Positions 12,855 through 24,689 of a stretch of 64,000 nucleotides of DNA are shown piece after piece (positions within the stretch are counted from its first letter, which is position 1; each line of letters begins with the position of its first letter). Source of the DNA: Dysidea avara. Its lineage: Eukaryota > Porifera > Demospongiae > Dictyoceratida > Dysideidae. The position numbers and the translations under genes were made by a program. The DNA lies in assembly GCF_963678975.1 (NCBI RefSeq), contig NC_089285.1:3508531-3572530 (forward strand), written 5' to 3'. Under the pieces are notes generated by a model that did not search any database, was not told where the DNA came from, and was given only the letters and a program-made list of their open reading frames with translations.

Positions 12855-13850
12855 TTTGTATAGTTATATTGTTTGATCGTCATTTGTATCAGTGGATTCA
12901 CTGATATTCACTGGATTAATGTACTTTTTGCATAAAATATAGTAATTTGCTGAGTTTTGATTTATTAAAATATTGAAAGTCTCTCAGCGGCTGGGGGCTG
13001 CGCCCCCAGACCCCTGCTTCTAGTAACTCAATGCTGGTGCTGGAACCCCCCTTCAAAAAATCCTGGCTACGCCCCTGTGCTTGATGCTTTCAGGCACCTA
13101 TTATGCTCAAAATTATGCCAGCATAATAGGCTGGTGCCTAATGCAGTGTATACCACTATTCTGCATGTTTGGTAGGCATCACCGTCAATACTAGTCTCGT
13201 GAGCATGCTCTTTCTTTGCTAGATACCATTTAACATTTCAGCGGCAGTTCGCAGATATTTTTGTTGCAGGACCTCACAATGGTGGAACGGATTACCTACT
13301 GATGAGAATTTTACTGTTGCTATTAACGACAGTCGTTCTTTTCTGTTTTCATGTAATTTGTTCATTCATCTTTGTAATTTAGTTTTGCATTTGTGTCCAT
13401 GCGGCTATTTGTATTGTATCCATGTGTTAAGTTTCAGTATAGCTAGCTATGTGTATTGTATGCTGCCCCAAGAAAGTACGGCAGTTGCCGATTGTCAGAG
13501 GGTAATTTTATTAATCAATCAATCAATCAATCAATCAAGTATTTGCCTAAGCGCCTTTAAAAATATTGATTGATTGAACCGTGTTTAGCGCTATTCGTGT
13601 TTTGAGGCTGTGGTACGGCTATAGTATCTATGGTGGCGATAAGTCGGCAGTGGCCTGGCGCTTCAGGTGAGTAACTTTGTTTCGTACCATATTAACCCAG
13701 CTAGGCTTGCCTGCTAAGTTCAGCATGCATGGCCAGGAGCCTGGCCCGGGGTTTTGATAGCTTATCCTTGATATTCAGTACAGTAGCTACAGGCAATGAA
13801 ATGTGTATGCTATACTATAGCTACTGACTGACTGAGTGGCCATAACCATT

Positions 13851-14707
13851 CAGGCCCGTAGCCAGGGATTTTGAAAGGGGGGTTCTTTTTGACCAAAAAT
13901 GGACCTTTACTTGCATGATGATTAATAAAGGTACTGAGACTGGGTGTGCGAAGCACACCCAATCTAGGGGGGTCTGGGGGCATGCCCCCCCAGGAAATTT
14001 TTTGAAAACAGATACTAAAAGGTTGGCATTTCAGTCAATAAAAATAACAATTTTATTAGGTAAGCTGAAGACCAGCTGTATGAATGATATCTGGAAAAAT
14101 ATCTCTACTGCTACTGTAATTATACCATCTGCACATGTATGTGTCTAAATATAACATATTGGAATGTCACAGTGAATAAGAGTGAGAAAGATTGAGCACT
14201 CTGCCATGATCAACAGGGGCAGTGTAGCAGAACAAAGGGTGTCTTAAACAATGAAATTTACACATTGCATGGAGTTGAAGCATGGATGCTATTCGTGGGC
14301 TCTGCATGGAGGGGCTTGTCCACCAAAATCTTATATTTTAATGAAAGCTCGGTTTAGACAATCTACATGTAAATTAAGTAGCTTTTAAAAGAAAATGTAA
14401 TTGTGACTGTTCTATTAAAGTGATTGTTCTATTAGAGTGGTTGACTGCTCTATTAGAGTATCTCGATCTTGCATTGCATTTAATGCAAGCACTGAATGAG
14501 TTACTCGGAGCACTTATTTTAGCTTCTTATTATAGTGGTATCTAGTAAACTGTAGCTAATGGACTTTTGCTCCTGAAAATTTGGACTTGTATACTAAAAT
14601 TGTGGACCTTTTTGCTAAAATTGTGGACCTTTTACTGAAATTGTGGACCTTTTTTCCAAGAGGGCGGTTCTTCAGAACCCCCCGAACCCCCCCTGGCTAC
14701 GGGCCTG
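13851..14707. mobile_element. MITE, perfect 17-bp termini, 5-bp duplication CCATT
   Basis: Termini CAGGCCCGTAGCCAGGG and CCCTGGCTACGGGCCTG are perfect inverted repeats, flanked by CCATT at 13846-13850 and 14708-14712. Copy B shows the uninterrupted site near 26340 with one CCATT. The interior has a G/C palindrome at about 13964-13993, a small hairpin at 13941-13961 and three copies of the dispersed motif at 14404-14463. Reading frames over 14581-14903 are chance frames running through its right end. Confidence 0.95.
14404..14463 (-). repeat. Tandem CTCTATTAGAG motif inside a MITE
   Basis: Three spaced copies read on the plus strand as TGACTGTTCTATTA-type units, the reverse complement of the copies at 12528. 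The spacing is about 16-22 bp. Confidence 0.85.
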
Positions 14708-15054
14708 CCATTCTAGTATTGCACCTGGTTGTTCCGGCTCAGTTCTACTGGTTCTACACTGTTCATTCTCTCGTGGTCAGTACCTGTCTGTTCCCATGCA
14801 CTCAAAAATGCAATTAAGGCACCACTTGTTGACCAGGTCTAAAGTTGAGTGTACTGTGGTCTCGTGGGTGTTAAAAAATCTTACAGTTTACTTAGGGATT
14901 TGATTTGATTTAGCTACATGTCCAGAGGAACAGATCACAAATACATAGCTATACAGACAAAGTACTAGCTAGCTACAATACAGTTACAACAAAACTACAC
15001 ACATACACAGTACTGCTTAAGGGTACCCTTATACTCGTAGAATTGATACAGTTA

Positions 15055-15374
15055 GGCCAGGCAAACTTGATTACTTGTTTCTCATCCACAAAAATTGTAT
15101 TTCCATGTGGGTGGGAGGTCATTTTTCATTATTAAAGAAACTACTCCAAATCAAGCTGTCTGTTACTAAAAAGCCTTACGAGAACTAGTACTTATATTTT
15201 ACCACCGTTTCTGAGTTGCAAGTGACATTTGCTGTGCTTTTAAAATGATAATCAGCCTTCTTAACATCAAAATACATGTGCACGTGATTGATAACAGCAA
15301 TGATGAAATTAGAGGCGGTGGGGTAAAAAGGGATGCAGGCGGGTTGAGAAACAATTAATCAAGTTTGCCTGGCC
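15055..15374. mobile_element. Harbinger-like MITE, TTA duplication (copy A)
   Basis: The left end GGCCAGGCAAACTTGATTA and its inverted right end TAATCAAGTTTGCCTGGCC are flanked by TTA on both sides (15052-15054, 15375-15377). A 3-bp TWA duplication is typical of PIF/Harbinger elements. The same insertion lies at 26680 in copy B, so it predates the segmental duplication. Confidence 0.85.
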
Positions 15375-15825
15375 TTAGTTACCAGTAGTGGCAGTACATT
15401 CCACTGTTTAATTACTTTGTAATGAAAGCATACCATTAACCATCAAAATGGGATGCTCTCTTGGATCAGAGGTTGTTTTAAAATAGAATCAAGAGTTCAG
15501 AATATATATACTCTTGGTAGAATGGTCTTTGCTCTATGCTACTGGTGAGGAGACGTAGAACGTTAGCACACAGGCATAGTAGGACAAGATTGCAGATAAT
15601 AGCTATGTAGAAAATCATTCTATAGATTACCTGATAGTTATTTCTATGAATGTTATTGGTGAAAATACAGAAATGAATGATGACAGGATATGAAGTAAGA
15701 GATTTAATAAAACAGTGGAGCAAGGGAAGCAATATTAAAAAAGCAAACCACATTCATGCAGAAGAGGTTGGACACTCTCTTTAAGCTGTACCTAAAATTG
15801 TTGCCCTTAATTGTATAGTTTATTT

Positions 15826-17203
15826 GGTATTTCATGTGACCCTTAATGGTTGGTATTTCATGTGACCCTTAATGGTTGGTATTTCATGTGTCCCTTAATG
15901 GTTGGTATTTCATGTGACCCTTAATGGTTGGTATTTCATGTGTCCCTTAATGGTTGGTATTTCATGTGACCCTTAATGGTTGGTATTTCATGTGACCCTT
16001 AATGGTTGGTATTTCATGTGACCCTTAATGGTTGGTATTTCATGTGACCCTTAATGGTTGGTATTTCATGTGACCCTTAATGGTTGGTATTTCATGTGAC
16101 CCTTAATGGTTGGTATTTCATGTGACCCTTAATGGTTGGTATTTCATGTGACCCTTAATGGTTGGTATTTCATGTGACCCTTAATGGTTGGTATTTCATG
16201 TGACCCTTAATGGTTGGTATTTCATGTGACCCTTAATGGTTGGTATTTCATGTGACCCTTAATGGTTGGTATTTCATGTGACCCTTAATGGTTGGTATTT
16301 CATGTGACCCTTAATGGTTGGTATTTCATGTGACCCTTAATGGTTGGTATTTCATGTGACCCTTAATGGTTGGTATTTCATGTGACCCTTAATGGTTGGT
16401 ATTTCATGTGACCCTTAATGGTTGGTATTTCATGTGACCCTTAATGGTTGGTATTTCATGTGACCCTTAATGGTTGGTATTTCATGTGACCCTTAATGGT
16501 TGATATTTCATGTGACCCTTAATGGTTGGTATTTCATGTGACCCTTAATGGTTGGTATTTCATGTGACCCTTAATGGTTGATATTTCATGTGACCCTTAA
16601 TGGTTGGTATTTCATGTGACCCTTAATGGTTGGTATTTCATGTGACCCTTAATGGTTGGTATTTCATGTGACCCTTAATGGTTGGTATTTCATGTGACCC
16701 TTAATGGTTGGTATTTCATGTGACCCTTAATGGTTGGTATTTCATGTGACCCTTAATGGTTGGTATTTCATGTGACCCTTAATGGTTGATATTTCATGTG
16801 ACCCTTAATGGTTGGTATTTCATGTGACCCTTAATGGTTGGTATTTCATGTGACCCTTAATGGTTGGTATTTCATGTGACCCTTAATGGTTGGTATTTCA
16901 TGTGACCCTTAATGGTTGGTATTTCATGTGACCCTTAATGGTTGGTATTTCATGTGACCCTTAATGGTTGGTATTTCATGTGACCCTTAATGGTTGGTAT
17001 TTCATGTGACCCTTAATGGTTGGTATTTCATGTGACCCTTAATGGTTGGTATTTCATGTGACCCTTAATGGTTGGTATTTCATGTGACCCTTAATGGTTG
17101 GTATTTCATGTGACCCTTAATGGTTGGTATTTCATGTGACCCTTAATGGTTGGTATTTCATGTGACCCTTAATGGTTGATATTTCATGTGACCCTTAATG
17201 GTT
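15826..17203 (+). repeat. 26-bp minisatellite, 53 units (copy A)
   Basis: The unit begins GGTATTTCATGTG and ends CCCTTAATGGTT. The array is 1,378 bp, exactly 53 units. A few units carry GTGTCCC or GATATTTC variants. The period is not a multiple of three and the unit holds stop codons, so it is not coding. It ends about 650 bp before the signal-peptide exon of receptor copy A. Each unit contains CATGTG (an E-box core) and TAAT. Confidence 0.97.
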
Positions 17204-18487
17204 GCAATACAAAATAAGCAAACGGTGGGGTTGACTTAATAATCAGATCACTCTTCACATAACTATACTTTGTTTTGCAAAAGCATGTAGGGTTTAGGGT
17301 GAAAATACCACACGTATATCTCCATCAGACTGATCGTGTATGTATTGAGTGATAAACAGAAATGACAATGTATCACTGTTTTATATTGAAACTACTGTTT
17401 ACTCCACTCCACAAAAAATACAGACTTTTGTATAATTTACTTTAGCGGCACTTAAAGCGTGTCAAACCTCCTCTGACATTCATGATTGCACATGCATGTA
17501 TCTCATGAGACTTCCATAAATACTAGATACATTAAAATTAACGACATTTATCAATTATAACCTTACAGTTGTCTTTATGAATCATTATGAACTGTACTAT
17601 TGGGTCCAAAGTTACTTAATAATCATTACAATCTAACTATATGGCAATATGCCTTAGTTGTGGTGCATTAAGTCTATACTTGCTCAGGTTGCTATAGTAA
17701 TTCCATAAACTATATATCTGCTTTCCCTGTAATCCAACTACATCATTAATTTTGTGTCTAATAATTCTCCCAAAGCTCATATACAATACACACTACATGA
17801 TCAATCATTTAAAACTGTGCTGACATGTGATATGCTTCTGCTTAATTGTTATCACAGAAATGAACGTCATCATCATAAGCATAATCATGGCTTGGCTGCT
17901 GGGCATGGTGTCAGGTAAACTGGAGTATGTGATTTATGTTGCATGTAAATCTTGAAATTGAAGTTGTCATATACATAGCTACAGTCATTGTACATATGTA
18001 TGTATATGGACTTGCAGTCCGTTGTCATCATTTAGTAAGCATGCTCTTTATAACTCACATGATGATGGTACACTGACTGCCACATGCCCTACAGTTGCAG
18101 ATGCTATTGATTTTGGGATCTCTTATCAAGGATCAGGCGTACCATGTTATCCTGGAGATCATATGAGAGAGTATTCACCTGTTCTATCAACATTCATCTC
18201 AAGTGGAAATATGCATTCAGGTCAGAACGTCAGTAAAAGCAGCAGTAACATAGTTTGTATACTTGTCTATAGACAGAGCCCAGTCACTATTGGATACTGA
18301 GGTTGATAAAGATCAAATCACAGTTGAAGGTGATAAGAGTGACGATGAAGACTATGACATTGCTGTTACACTACGTATTGGTGAGTGCTTATTTATTGCT
18401 TGTAGTTATAATCGAAGTTAAATGAATCTACTGTGATTTTGGCACAACTGAAAGCCACCTGTGGGTATTGAGTTTCAGCTTTGGTTA

Positions 18488-18678
18488 CCGTATAGCCTAA
18501 ATATTTTGAGGTTGAGCAATGTTGCTAAAAATAAAATTTTCGCGGATTTGCAAACACTCTCAAAATGTATTAGACTATATGGAGGTCAAAATATTTCAAG
18601 GGTAAAATTTTTGCTGATAACACCCAAAACCGCGAAATCAGTGAAAATTTTCCTCTTCGAAATATTTAGGCTATACGG
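18488..18678. mobile_element. 191-bp MITE, TA target, copy A only
   Basis: The inverted ends CCGTATAGCCTAAATATTT are flanked by TA on both sides. Copy B has the empty site (GGTTATTTGTTG near 33173). The TA duplication fits a Tc1/mariner-type mobiliser. A chance reading frame at 18461-18688 is this element. Confidence 0.92.
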
Positions 18679-19348
18679 TATTTGTTGAAGTTTGCAAAAG
18701 AACTGATGAAAAACAACGGGAGAAGATGTTTTTTGGAAGTCTATATCTTCGGGGGGGCCAAAATTTAAGTAAACTGCTGAACTTCAAGAGATCCTAGCTG
18801 TACTGCAATAACAGGATCTTCCTTGTAGAGCGGTGCAACACCATTCTACTTTGTTCAAAATTCTTTTAATGTGGTAAAAGGAATGTGTATAATTAATAAA
18901 TTGACTTTGATGTTGGTAACAAATTGACAGTTTTACCGCTCTACTTTATTTTGCTGGGGGAAGCTCTGAACAATTTATTTTTGTGCAAGGAACACAGATC
19001 AACATACAATGGAGTTGTCATGTTTGACCGGTTATTAGCTGCAGCTGCTGCCCCCCAGGTAGTAGCCACCCCACATCCTAGAATTATTGTCATAAGAATT
19101 GCCCTTGGATAAGAGTCGCAGCTTGTATCTGAAAATACTGATGCAAGTGTTGATAAGACATGTTTGAAGCAGAAACCAGGTAAAGAAGTTGTTTTAAACC
19201 AGAAAATAGTATTTTGAGAAGTTAAATGAATGAATGAATAATTAAACAACGTTAGTCATTCACAAATCCAGATAAATGCTGTGGGCTACTATCATACAAG
19301 CCCATAGCAACTGTCCTCGGATAGTAGCTGTTTTAACATAGTAACTGT

Positions 19349-19724
19349 TAGAGATGCAACGATACAGTGTATAGACGTATCGATATAGTATATAGACGTA
19401 TCGATATATTGCCTCTGGTGTATCATGATACAGCGATATATTGCACAATACAAAGTGGAATCTAAGCAATAGTCTATGTTGTTTTTAATATTTTTTTGTT
19501 TTTGGAGAGGAATAAGTGAGCTGATTTTTCTTTGAGAAGCATTACATACTACTCAGTTTAACCACAATGTACAATAATTTGATTGTCAGCCATGTTAACA
19601 AGCCACGATATGTCAGTATATCACGATACGCGATATATCGATACGGTTTGACTTTGTATCAATACAGCGATATTGTCTTAAAACTATACGATACGCGATA
19701 TATCGATATATTGTTGCATCTCTA
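19349..19724. mobile_element. hAT-like MITE, duplication GTAACTGT, copy A only
   Basis: The ends TAGAGATGCAACGATAC and its imperfect complement TTGTTGCATCTCTA are flanked by the 8-bp duplication GTAACTGT (19341-19348, 19725-19732). The interior is rich in CGATATAT-type repeats. Copy B lacks it near 33825. An 8-bp duplication and TAGAG-like ends are typical of hAT elements. Confidence 0.92.
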
Positions 19725-22329
19725 GTAACTGTATTGTTCTCCTTGTAGTAGCCATGGCTATTAACCGGTCAAATACGGTATCAACACACTTGTGTATTAT
19801 AACACAACACTCTACCATGTGCGTGTATGTAATGTGCATCACATCCAATCTCCACTTTCTCACATTTTGTATAAAAGATGTAGTTATAATTTACATACTA
19901 TTCTTCATGTAGATTCTGCTGTAGTAAATTTTCCATTTAATAAAAATGGTACTGCTACCAGGGATATTGCACCAAGCAGTAGCTTAATAATATCACCTAC
20001 CAGATCCATGCCTATAGCTGCCAATTCTACTACCACCTGTACTTCTACCACTACCACTACTTCTACCACAACAACCACCAGTACTAGTTCTACCACTACT
20101 ACGTACACTACTACAAGTACTACCTACACCACCAGTACTGCAACTACTACCACCACTGCTACTGCCACTACTACCAAAACTACAACCACTACATCCACAT
20201 CTACTACTACCTCTACCTACACTACTACTACTTCTAGTACCAGTACTTCTACTAGCACTTACACTACTAGTAGGGGTTGGGAACTTATGCCGACAACTAC
20301 CTCGAAGGCATCACCTATTGGATTTTTCCCTGCTACTAGTAGTCATATTAGCCTAACAAGTACTTCATCTCTTAGTGTGACACATTCTGCCTCTGCTACT
20401 ACCACTCCGTCAGCTACAACTCAGTCAGACAGTACCACCATTAAAGCTACACGTAGCACAGATGCCAGTATTATACCAACAATTTGTACTCCAACTACCA
20501 CTACAAGTGTGATTGGATCACCAGAAATGTTTTTGATTATCAGTGATGGGATTGCCGGTTGTGTTGTTGGTATTATGGGCTGTGTCTTCATTGGATTATT
20601 GATCTTGTACATTTGGGAGAGGAAAAGGAACAATACTACACAAGGTATTTGATGTGGTCTTGTGGTGTGTAAGTTGTCAAATGACATCAATTGCAGGTGC
20701 ATCTCATGTAATTGTTCGCTGTTTATAGAACATATTTGAAAACTAAGTAACTGAAATTTCTTCTGACTGTTTAACCAACTAATGGTTAATACTACAAGCT
20801 TGATTTCCTTGCTGTTCAATGTTGTTTGAGCTCTTGATGCTTATTTGTTTATCGCAGCAGCTACAATGCATGCGTCATGGACCTACCTTTGTCTTCCTTT
20901 GAGTTTGACAACCTGTCCATGTTGTTCTTCTTGAACATGTATAGCTAAGGAATTAGAGCACAGTTATAAGTAGGAAGTACTAAATACTTACCACTTTATC
21001 CCATTATGTGTACATTTATTTTCCACATATTTCACTACTACTTACCTGAAGAGTTTGATGATCATTATCCTGTCTATTCTGGACCAGCAGCAGGTGAAGC
21101 TGTCACCATAAAGGTAAAGTAGAACATGCAGCATGCTGGCCATATATGTATACATGTAACCAGTCTGACAAACTGGTTTTATACAAAATGACAGTTTCAA
21201 TTATTCAGAAGTTTTTAGCTTGCTAATGGTCGAAGGTTATCTTTGACAGAGTGACCTGGTAACCAACATAACAACTTTATTTCAAATTGAGCAATGAATA
21301 GTTAACCTGTTTCAATATAGCAGTATAACACATTTTACCAGTTCTAATACTCACATAATGAACATTAGTTCATGTGATCCCCTATATATACTCAAAATTT
21401 TACACACGTGCACTGTATAACATTTGTTAACCTGTCATGGGTATCCACTGTACAAGTACTGGCTTAACAGTAAGGTTTCCTGCCATTTTAGATAGACGAG
21501 GTTATCGGTCAATTACAAGCTCCAATAGGGGTGATGAGTGGGGAATGATGCGATGGTCAAATTTCAAGGAATGCATGGAAATGCGTAGGAAACTTCGGCA
21601 GTATAAAACTTTGGCAAATAGCTATTTATGAAAAAACTTTGGCAAATTGCCACATGTTACTACACATTGTCATTAGCTAATTGCGACTGGAAATATATTT
21701 TGGTGGAAAAAAACTGGCAAATTATAGGATGGTTTGCCAATTTTTATGTTTTCTACTATACAATATGGTGTCAAAACCAGCTAAAGTGAGAGAATTAGTA
21801 CAGGTGTTTATTCAGCTGCACGGAACTATCCGGTGATATCTCTATCAAGACCTCAGATCGATTGTATGGCCCTCCACAGGCCCAAAAAGGCAGCCAGTAA
21901 AATTTAATAGTACGTGTATTCATGTAGTTTTATGTCTGTGGTAAAAGGAATCAAACTTGATGTCATGGGATAGTGTAGCAGTGCATTGTGCATGTCCCTG
22001 TTGCATGTAAGAATGATGTAATATGCCACACCATGTTAGCAGTGTATGGGATTGCATGTATAGTATTGCATACTTGTCCATGTGCTTCTGGCTTGATCAT
22101 TGCCAATCTGCTCCAGCAATCCCTTCTTGTTTCGTGGTTTTTTTCAGTGATCTGCCCTATTTCATATTTTCTTGTATAGCTTTACGGGGGTGCCACAAGA
22201 TAACTAACTGCAAAAGAGTGTTTTTGATGTTGTTTTTCCCCTGGGTGTATCAGCAGTGCTGCCTACCCGGTTTGATAATACAATTTAGTGGAAGTAGTTA
22301 ATGTGCTATTGGGTTCCTTACTGTTCTAG

Positions 22330-22415
22330 CCTTGCAATTCGTCATTGTTTTCCTTGCAGTTCATCATTGCCTTACTTGTAGTTCATCATTGTCTTCCTTG
22401 TAGTTCATCATCTTG
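22330..22415 (+). repeat. Degenerate 22-23-bp tandem repeat
   Basis: About four units of the type TTCATCATTGTCTTCCTTG lie downstream of receptor copy A. A shorter version is at about 39570-39625 in copy B. Confidence 0.7.
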
Positions 22416-22501
22416 GTCATGGGTGGGTAGATGGGGGCATAGCCAGAACCCAGGTTATGGCCTCAGGCATCAATTGTACACTAATATACATCAAGATTGA
22501 G

Positions 22502-22524
22502 GTACTCTAATAGAGCACAGTCAG
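22502..22524 (+). repeat. Solo CTCTAATAGAG motif (copy A)
   Basis: TACTCTAATAGAGCACAGTCA, given here as TACTCTAATAGAG then CACAGTCA, a two-base-longer variant. It is conserved at 39700-39722 in copy B, so it was present before the duplication. No flanking terminal repeats were recognised. Confidence 0.75.
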
Positions 22525-22833
22525 GCAAATAGTAGCTATTCACACATTATATGGCAACTACACATATGATAACATATTTTCTGCATTTTACCAATTGCTT
22601 GATGGTACTTAAACATTAAAATAAATTGTCTCTATTATAGGGGATCAAGAAAGTGTGATGGATCACATCAAGTTGACAGATACACTGCACAGTACAGTAT
22701 AGTGTCTGAACAATTAGTCATGCTATGTTTTTGTTAAACTGTGGCAGTTGGTAGCTATAGTTTCTTTTGTTTCAAAGAATTTTGATTAGTTTTATTAAAT
22801 TTATTTCATTTCATGTACATAGGTAAGCACCAC

Positions 22834-23356
22834 CAGTGTTGGGAGTAACACGTTACATAAGTAACTCGTTATGTAATATTATTACTTTTGTGGCAACTAA
22901 GTAATATAACGAAATACGCTATAAAAACAGGTAATATAACTCAAGTTATTTTACTTACAAATGTAACGCGTTACCTAAGTAATATAGTTACTGTAACAAG
23001 TCTAATATTACGTAGTATTATTACTACAAGTAACGAAGTTACTAATCTTGTTAGTTATCCTCTGAGTAACGCTTAGCCACAACGAAGTAACGAAGCCTAC
23101 TTGATGAAACTTATTCGCCAGCTTCTTACTTAAAACCAAGATTTGCACATTGTCCAACAGCACAATCATGTCACGTGATAAAGTGTTAGTTTCACACGTG
23201 ACAGCTCAAGGCTGTGGACACAAAGTAATATAATATGTAATATTATTATAGTTACTTTATTTTATGAGTAATATGTAACTGTAACTAAATAGTTCAGTTG
23301 CAAGTAATATGTAATATGTAACTAGTTACTTTTACTAAGTAACTTGCCCAACACTG
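22834..23356. mobile_element. hAT-like MITE, duplication AGCACCAC, copy A only
   Basis: The ends CAGTGTTGGG and CCCAACACTG are flanked by AGCACCAC at 22826-22833 and 23357-23364. The interior consists of GTAAC/GTTAC and AATATTA repeats. The empty site is in copy B near 40024. The small reading frame at 22888-23076 lies wholly inside and is not a gene. Confidence 0.95.
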
Positions 23357-24094
23357 AGCACCACACATATTTTCCAATCCATGTTTCATTTCTATTGCAT
23401 CAACAAGAAAACTTGGGACCATTGACACTGTATGTTATTGTGATTGTACATGAAGCTGTACTGAGGAGCTTCATTAGCTAACTATCATGTGTAATACTGT
23501 AAATGGGCTATTGCCTGCCTCTATATGTTTCAGTTGTAGTTATATCAATAGTAAATGAAGTTTCATTGAATTTAATTCTGTCTTTTTCCCCAGACAACTT
23601 CCTTGTTAAGATATGTAGGTTACACTGCCAAAGGTAAACAAGTTTGACTGGTTCTTTGCACTGCAGGAGTCCAGAGACCTGTAATGCTGATGTGTACTGA
23701 CATCAATGAGTAGATATAGGGTTTGCTTCTATGTAGCAAAGAATGTTCCATGTTTGAACTGATCCGGATTCTAAGTTACAAATATTTGCTATACTTTTAG
23801 TACGTTTAGGTTGTTTTTTTGGCTACCAGTGAAAAAAAAATGCCTTCCAGAAAATAAGTTTAGCTAAATCATTGAACTTTTAAGTACTGCAGTGTACAAT
23901 AGCTATGATAGGAAAATGAAAACGATAGTAGGCTGATGTCTGATTGTGTGCAAAGCTTACGTAAAGTGTAACCCATAGCATACACCAATGTACACTCAAA
24001 GTATATTTCATTCAATATGCCACTCAAATTTGGGATCCATATCAGCAGTCATTAATTTATACAAAATTTAAATGGTGCAACAAGATGGATCTTT

Positions 24095-24300
24095 TCTAAC
24101 TATGATTTTCATAGCAGTGTTACATCAATATTGAAAGATCTTGCCACAGACCTCCACAACCAGACAATTCCACAAATTACGTTTCATATTACCAACAACT
24201 AACCTCACACTACCAACAATGTTTTTTCTACAGAACTGTTAAAGAATGGAACGAGCTACCACCTTCCAGTTATAATGAACTTCAATATGTATAGCTGAGG
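24095..24300 (+). pseudogene. LINE reverse-transcriptase 3' remnant (copy A)
   Basis: The plus strand encodes the fragment FFYRTVKEWNELPPSSYNEL, the W-N-x-L-P motif near the C-terminus of many LINE reverse transcriptases. Upstream frames are broken. A relative at the matching place in copy B (42395-42720) shows that it predates the duplication. Confidence 0.65.
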
Positions 24301-24379
24301 GTACACTTTATATTTTTGGAAGTATAGCATTGCTGTCTTTCCAATATAATCAGATAATCATACAAATATAATAAAGTCT

Positions 24380-24680
24380 TTGCCTTACTCAAACTGTGGA
24401 CAGAAAAGCAAACTCTAGGAGCTGCATATATGCTTTTTTTCTAGTCGCACCTTACGAAAAGGGCGGGTATTGTTTTTTGTTTGGATAAGTGGCCAGAAGT
24501 GTATGGAAACTGGAGTGAAGTGAAGGAAATTTATTTCATCAAATTAACAGAACTGCATTCAGTAAGGTTCATAATATTTGTGCTAAGTAGTTTACGTTGA
24601 TTGTGTGTGAGCCTAATTGATTTCCTCTGTATTCTAATTAATCTGTACAGGTAACAAACATGGCACTTGTCAAAATATAG
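24380..24680 (+). pseudogene. COX6C 5' fragment, truncated after six codons (copy A)
   Basis: The upstream and 5'-UTR sequence matches the region before the intact COX6C at 43846, including the probable 5'-UTR intron with donor GTAAGG and acceptor TGTACAG. The ATG at 24660 starts MALVKI and then meets TAG at 24678. After the first codons similarity to the intact gene stops. This marks the right end of duplication copy A. Confidence 0.8.
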
Positions 24681-24689
24681 TTTTTGACT

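Larger units (their letters stand above)
12326..13077. mobile_element. Nested MITE, CAGGGG termini, 5-bp duplication TGCTT
   Basis: It starts CAGGGGTGTAGG and ends CCTGGCTACGCCCCTG, and is flanked on both sides by TGCTT (12321-12325 and 13078-13082). It contains three tandem copies of the dispersed motif (12528-12594), a 125-bp tandem duplication and a G/C palindrome near 12988-13012. It has no open reading frame, so it is non-autonomous. The 5-bp duplication is shared with the elements at 13851 and 35574. Confidence 0.85.
11960..13138. mobile_element. MITE with GGCACCAGCCTATTATGC termini, TA target
   Basis: The left end GGCACCAGCCTATTATGC is matched by its inverted complement GCATAATAGGCTGGTGCC at the right end, both flanked by TA. 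The subterminal parts are full of CCTATTATGCT and GAGCATAATAGG blocks. No coding capacity is seen. A second, unrelated MITE (12326-13077) interrupts it and splits its 3' part. The element at 7305 is a relative in opposite orientation that lacks that insertion. Confidence 0.75.
17860..22658 (+). pseudogene. Kinase-less receptor paralogue, copy A (gene or pseudogene)
   Basis: Proposed exons: 17860-17914 (signal peptide MNVIIISIIMAWLLGMVSG), 18018-18220, 18273-18380, 19913-20644, 21052-21113, 22641-22658. Exons 2-3 form a shorter version of the RTK module, from LTATCPTVADAIDFGISYQ to EDYDIAVTLRIG. Exon 4 encodes a Thr-rich stalk and the membrane segment IAGCVVGIMGCVFIGLLILY, followed by WERKRNN. 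Exon 5 ends AGEAVTIK like RTK exon 4, and exon 6 would add GIKKV and stop. No kinase exon follows. The phases agree from exon 2 onward, but the phase-1 end of exon 1 does not join the open frame of exon 2, which needs phase 2. This suggests a frameshift or a missed small exon. If functional, it would be a single-pass surface protein with a short tail. Confidence 0.6.
13415..24680 (+). repeat. Segmental duplication copy A (receptor plus truncated COX6C)
   Basis: This stretch aligns in the same order and orientation with 25895-43860. Shared blocks are the 13.4-13.8 kb segment, a Harbinger-like MITE, the 26-bp minisatellite, the receptor exons, the 22.6 kb tail exon, a LINE 3' remnant and the COX6C upstream region. 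Copy A ends inside the COX6C coding start. Its private insertions are the MITEs at 13851, 18488, 19349 and 22834. Confidence 0.9.

Noticed and set aside
15826-17203. CRISPR-like regular repeats
   Set aside because: The 26-bp units are directly adjacent with no unique spacers, so this is a minisatellite.
18924-19112. Frame MTVLPLYFILLGEALNNLFL and its copy at 33418-33606
   Set aside because: Present in both duplication copies inside an intron of the receptor paralogue, but the copies have not kept codon-like substitution patterns and no matching splice sites were found.
22888-23076. 62-codon frame
   Set aside because: It lies entirely within a hAT-like MITE made of GTAAC/AATATT repeats and shows no protein motif.
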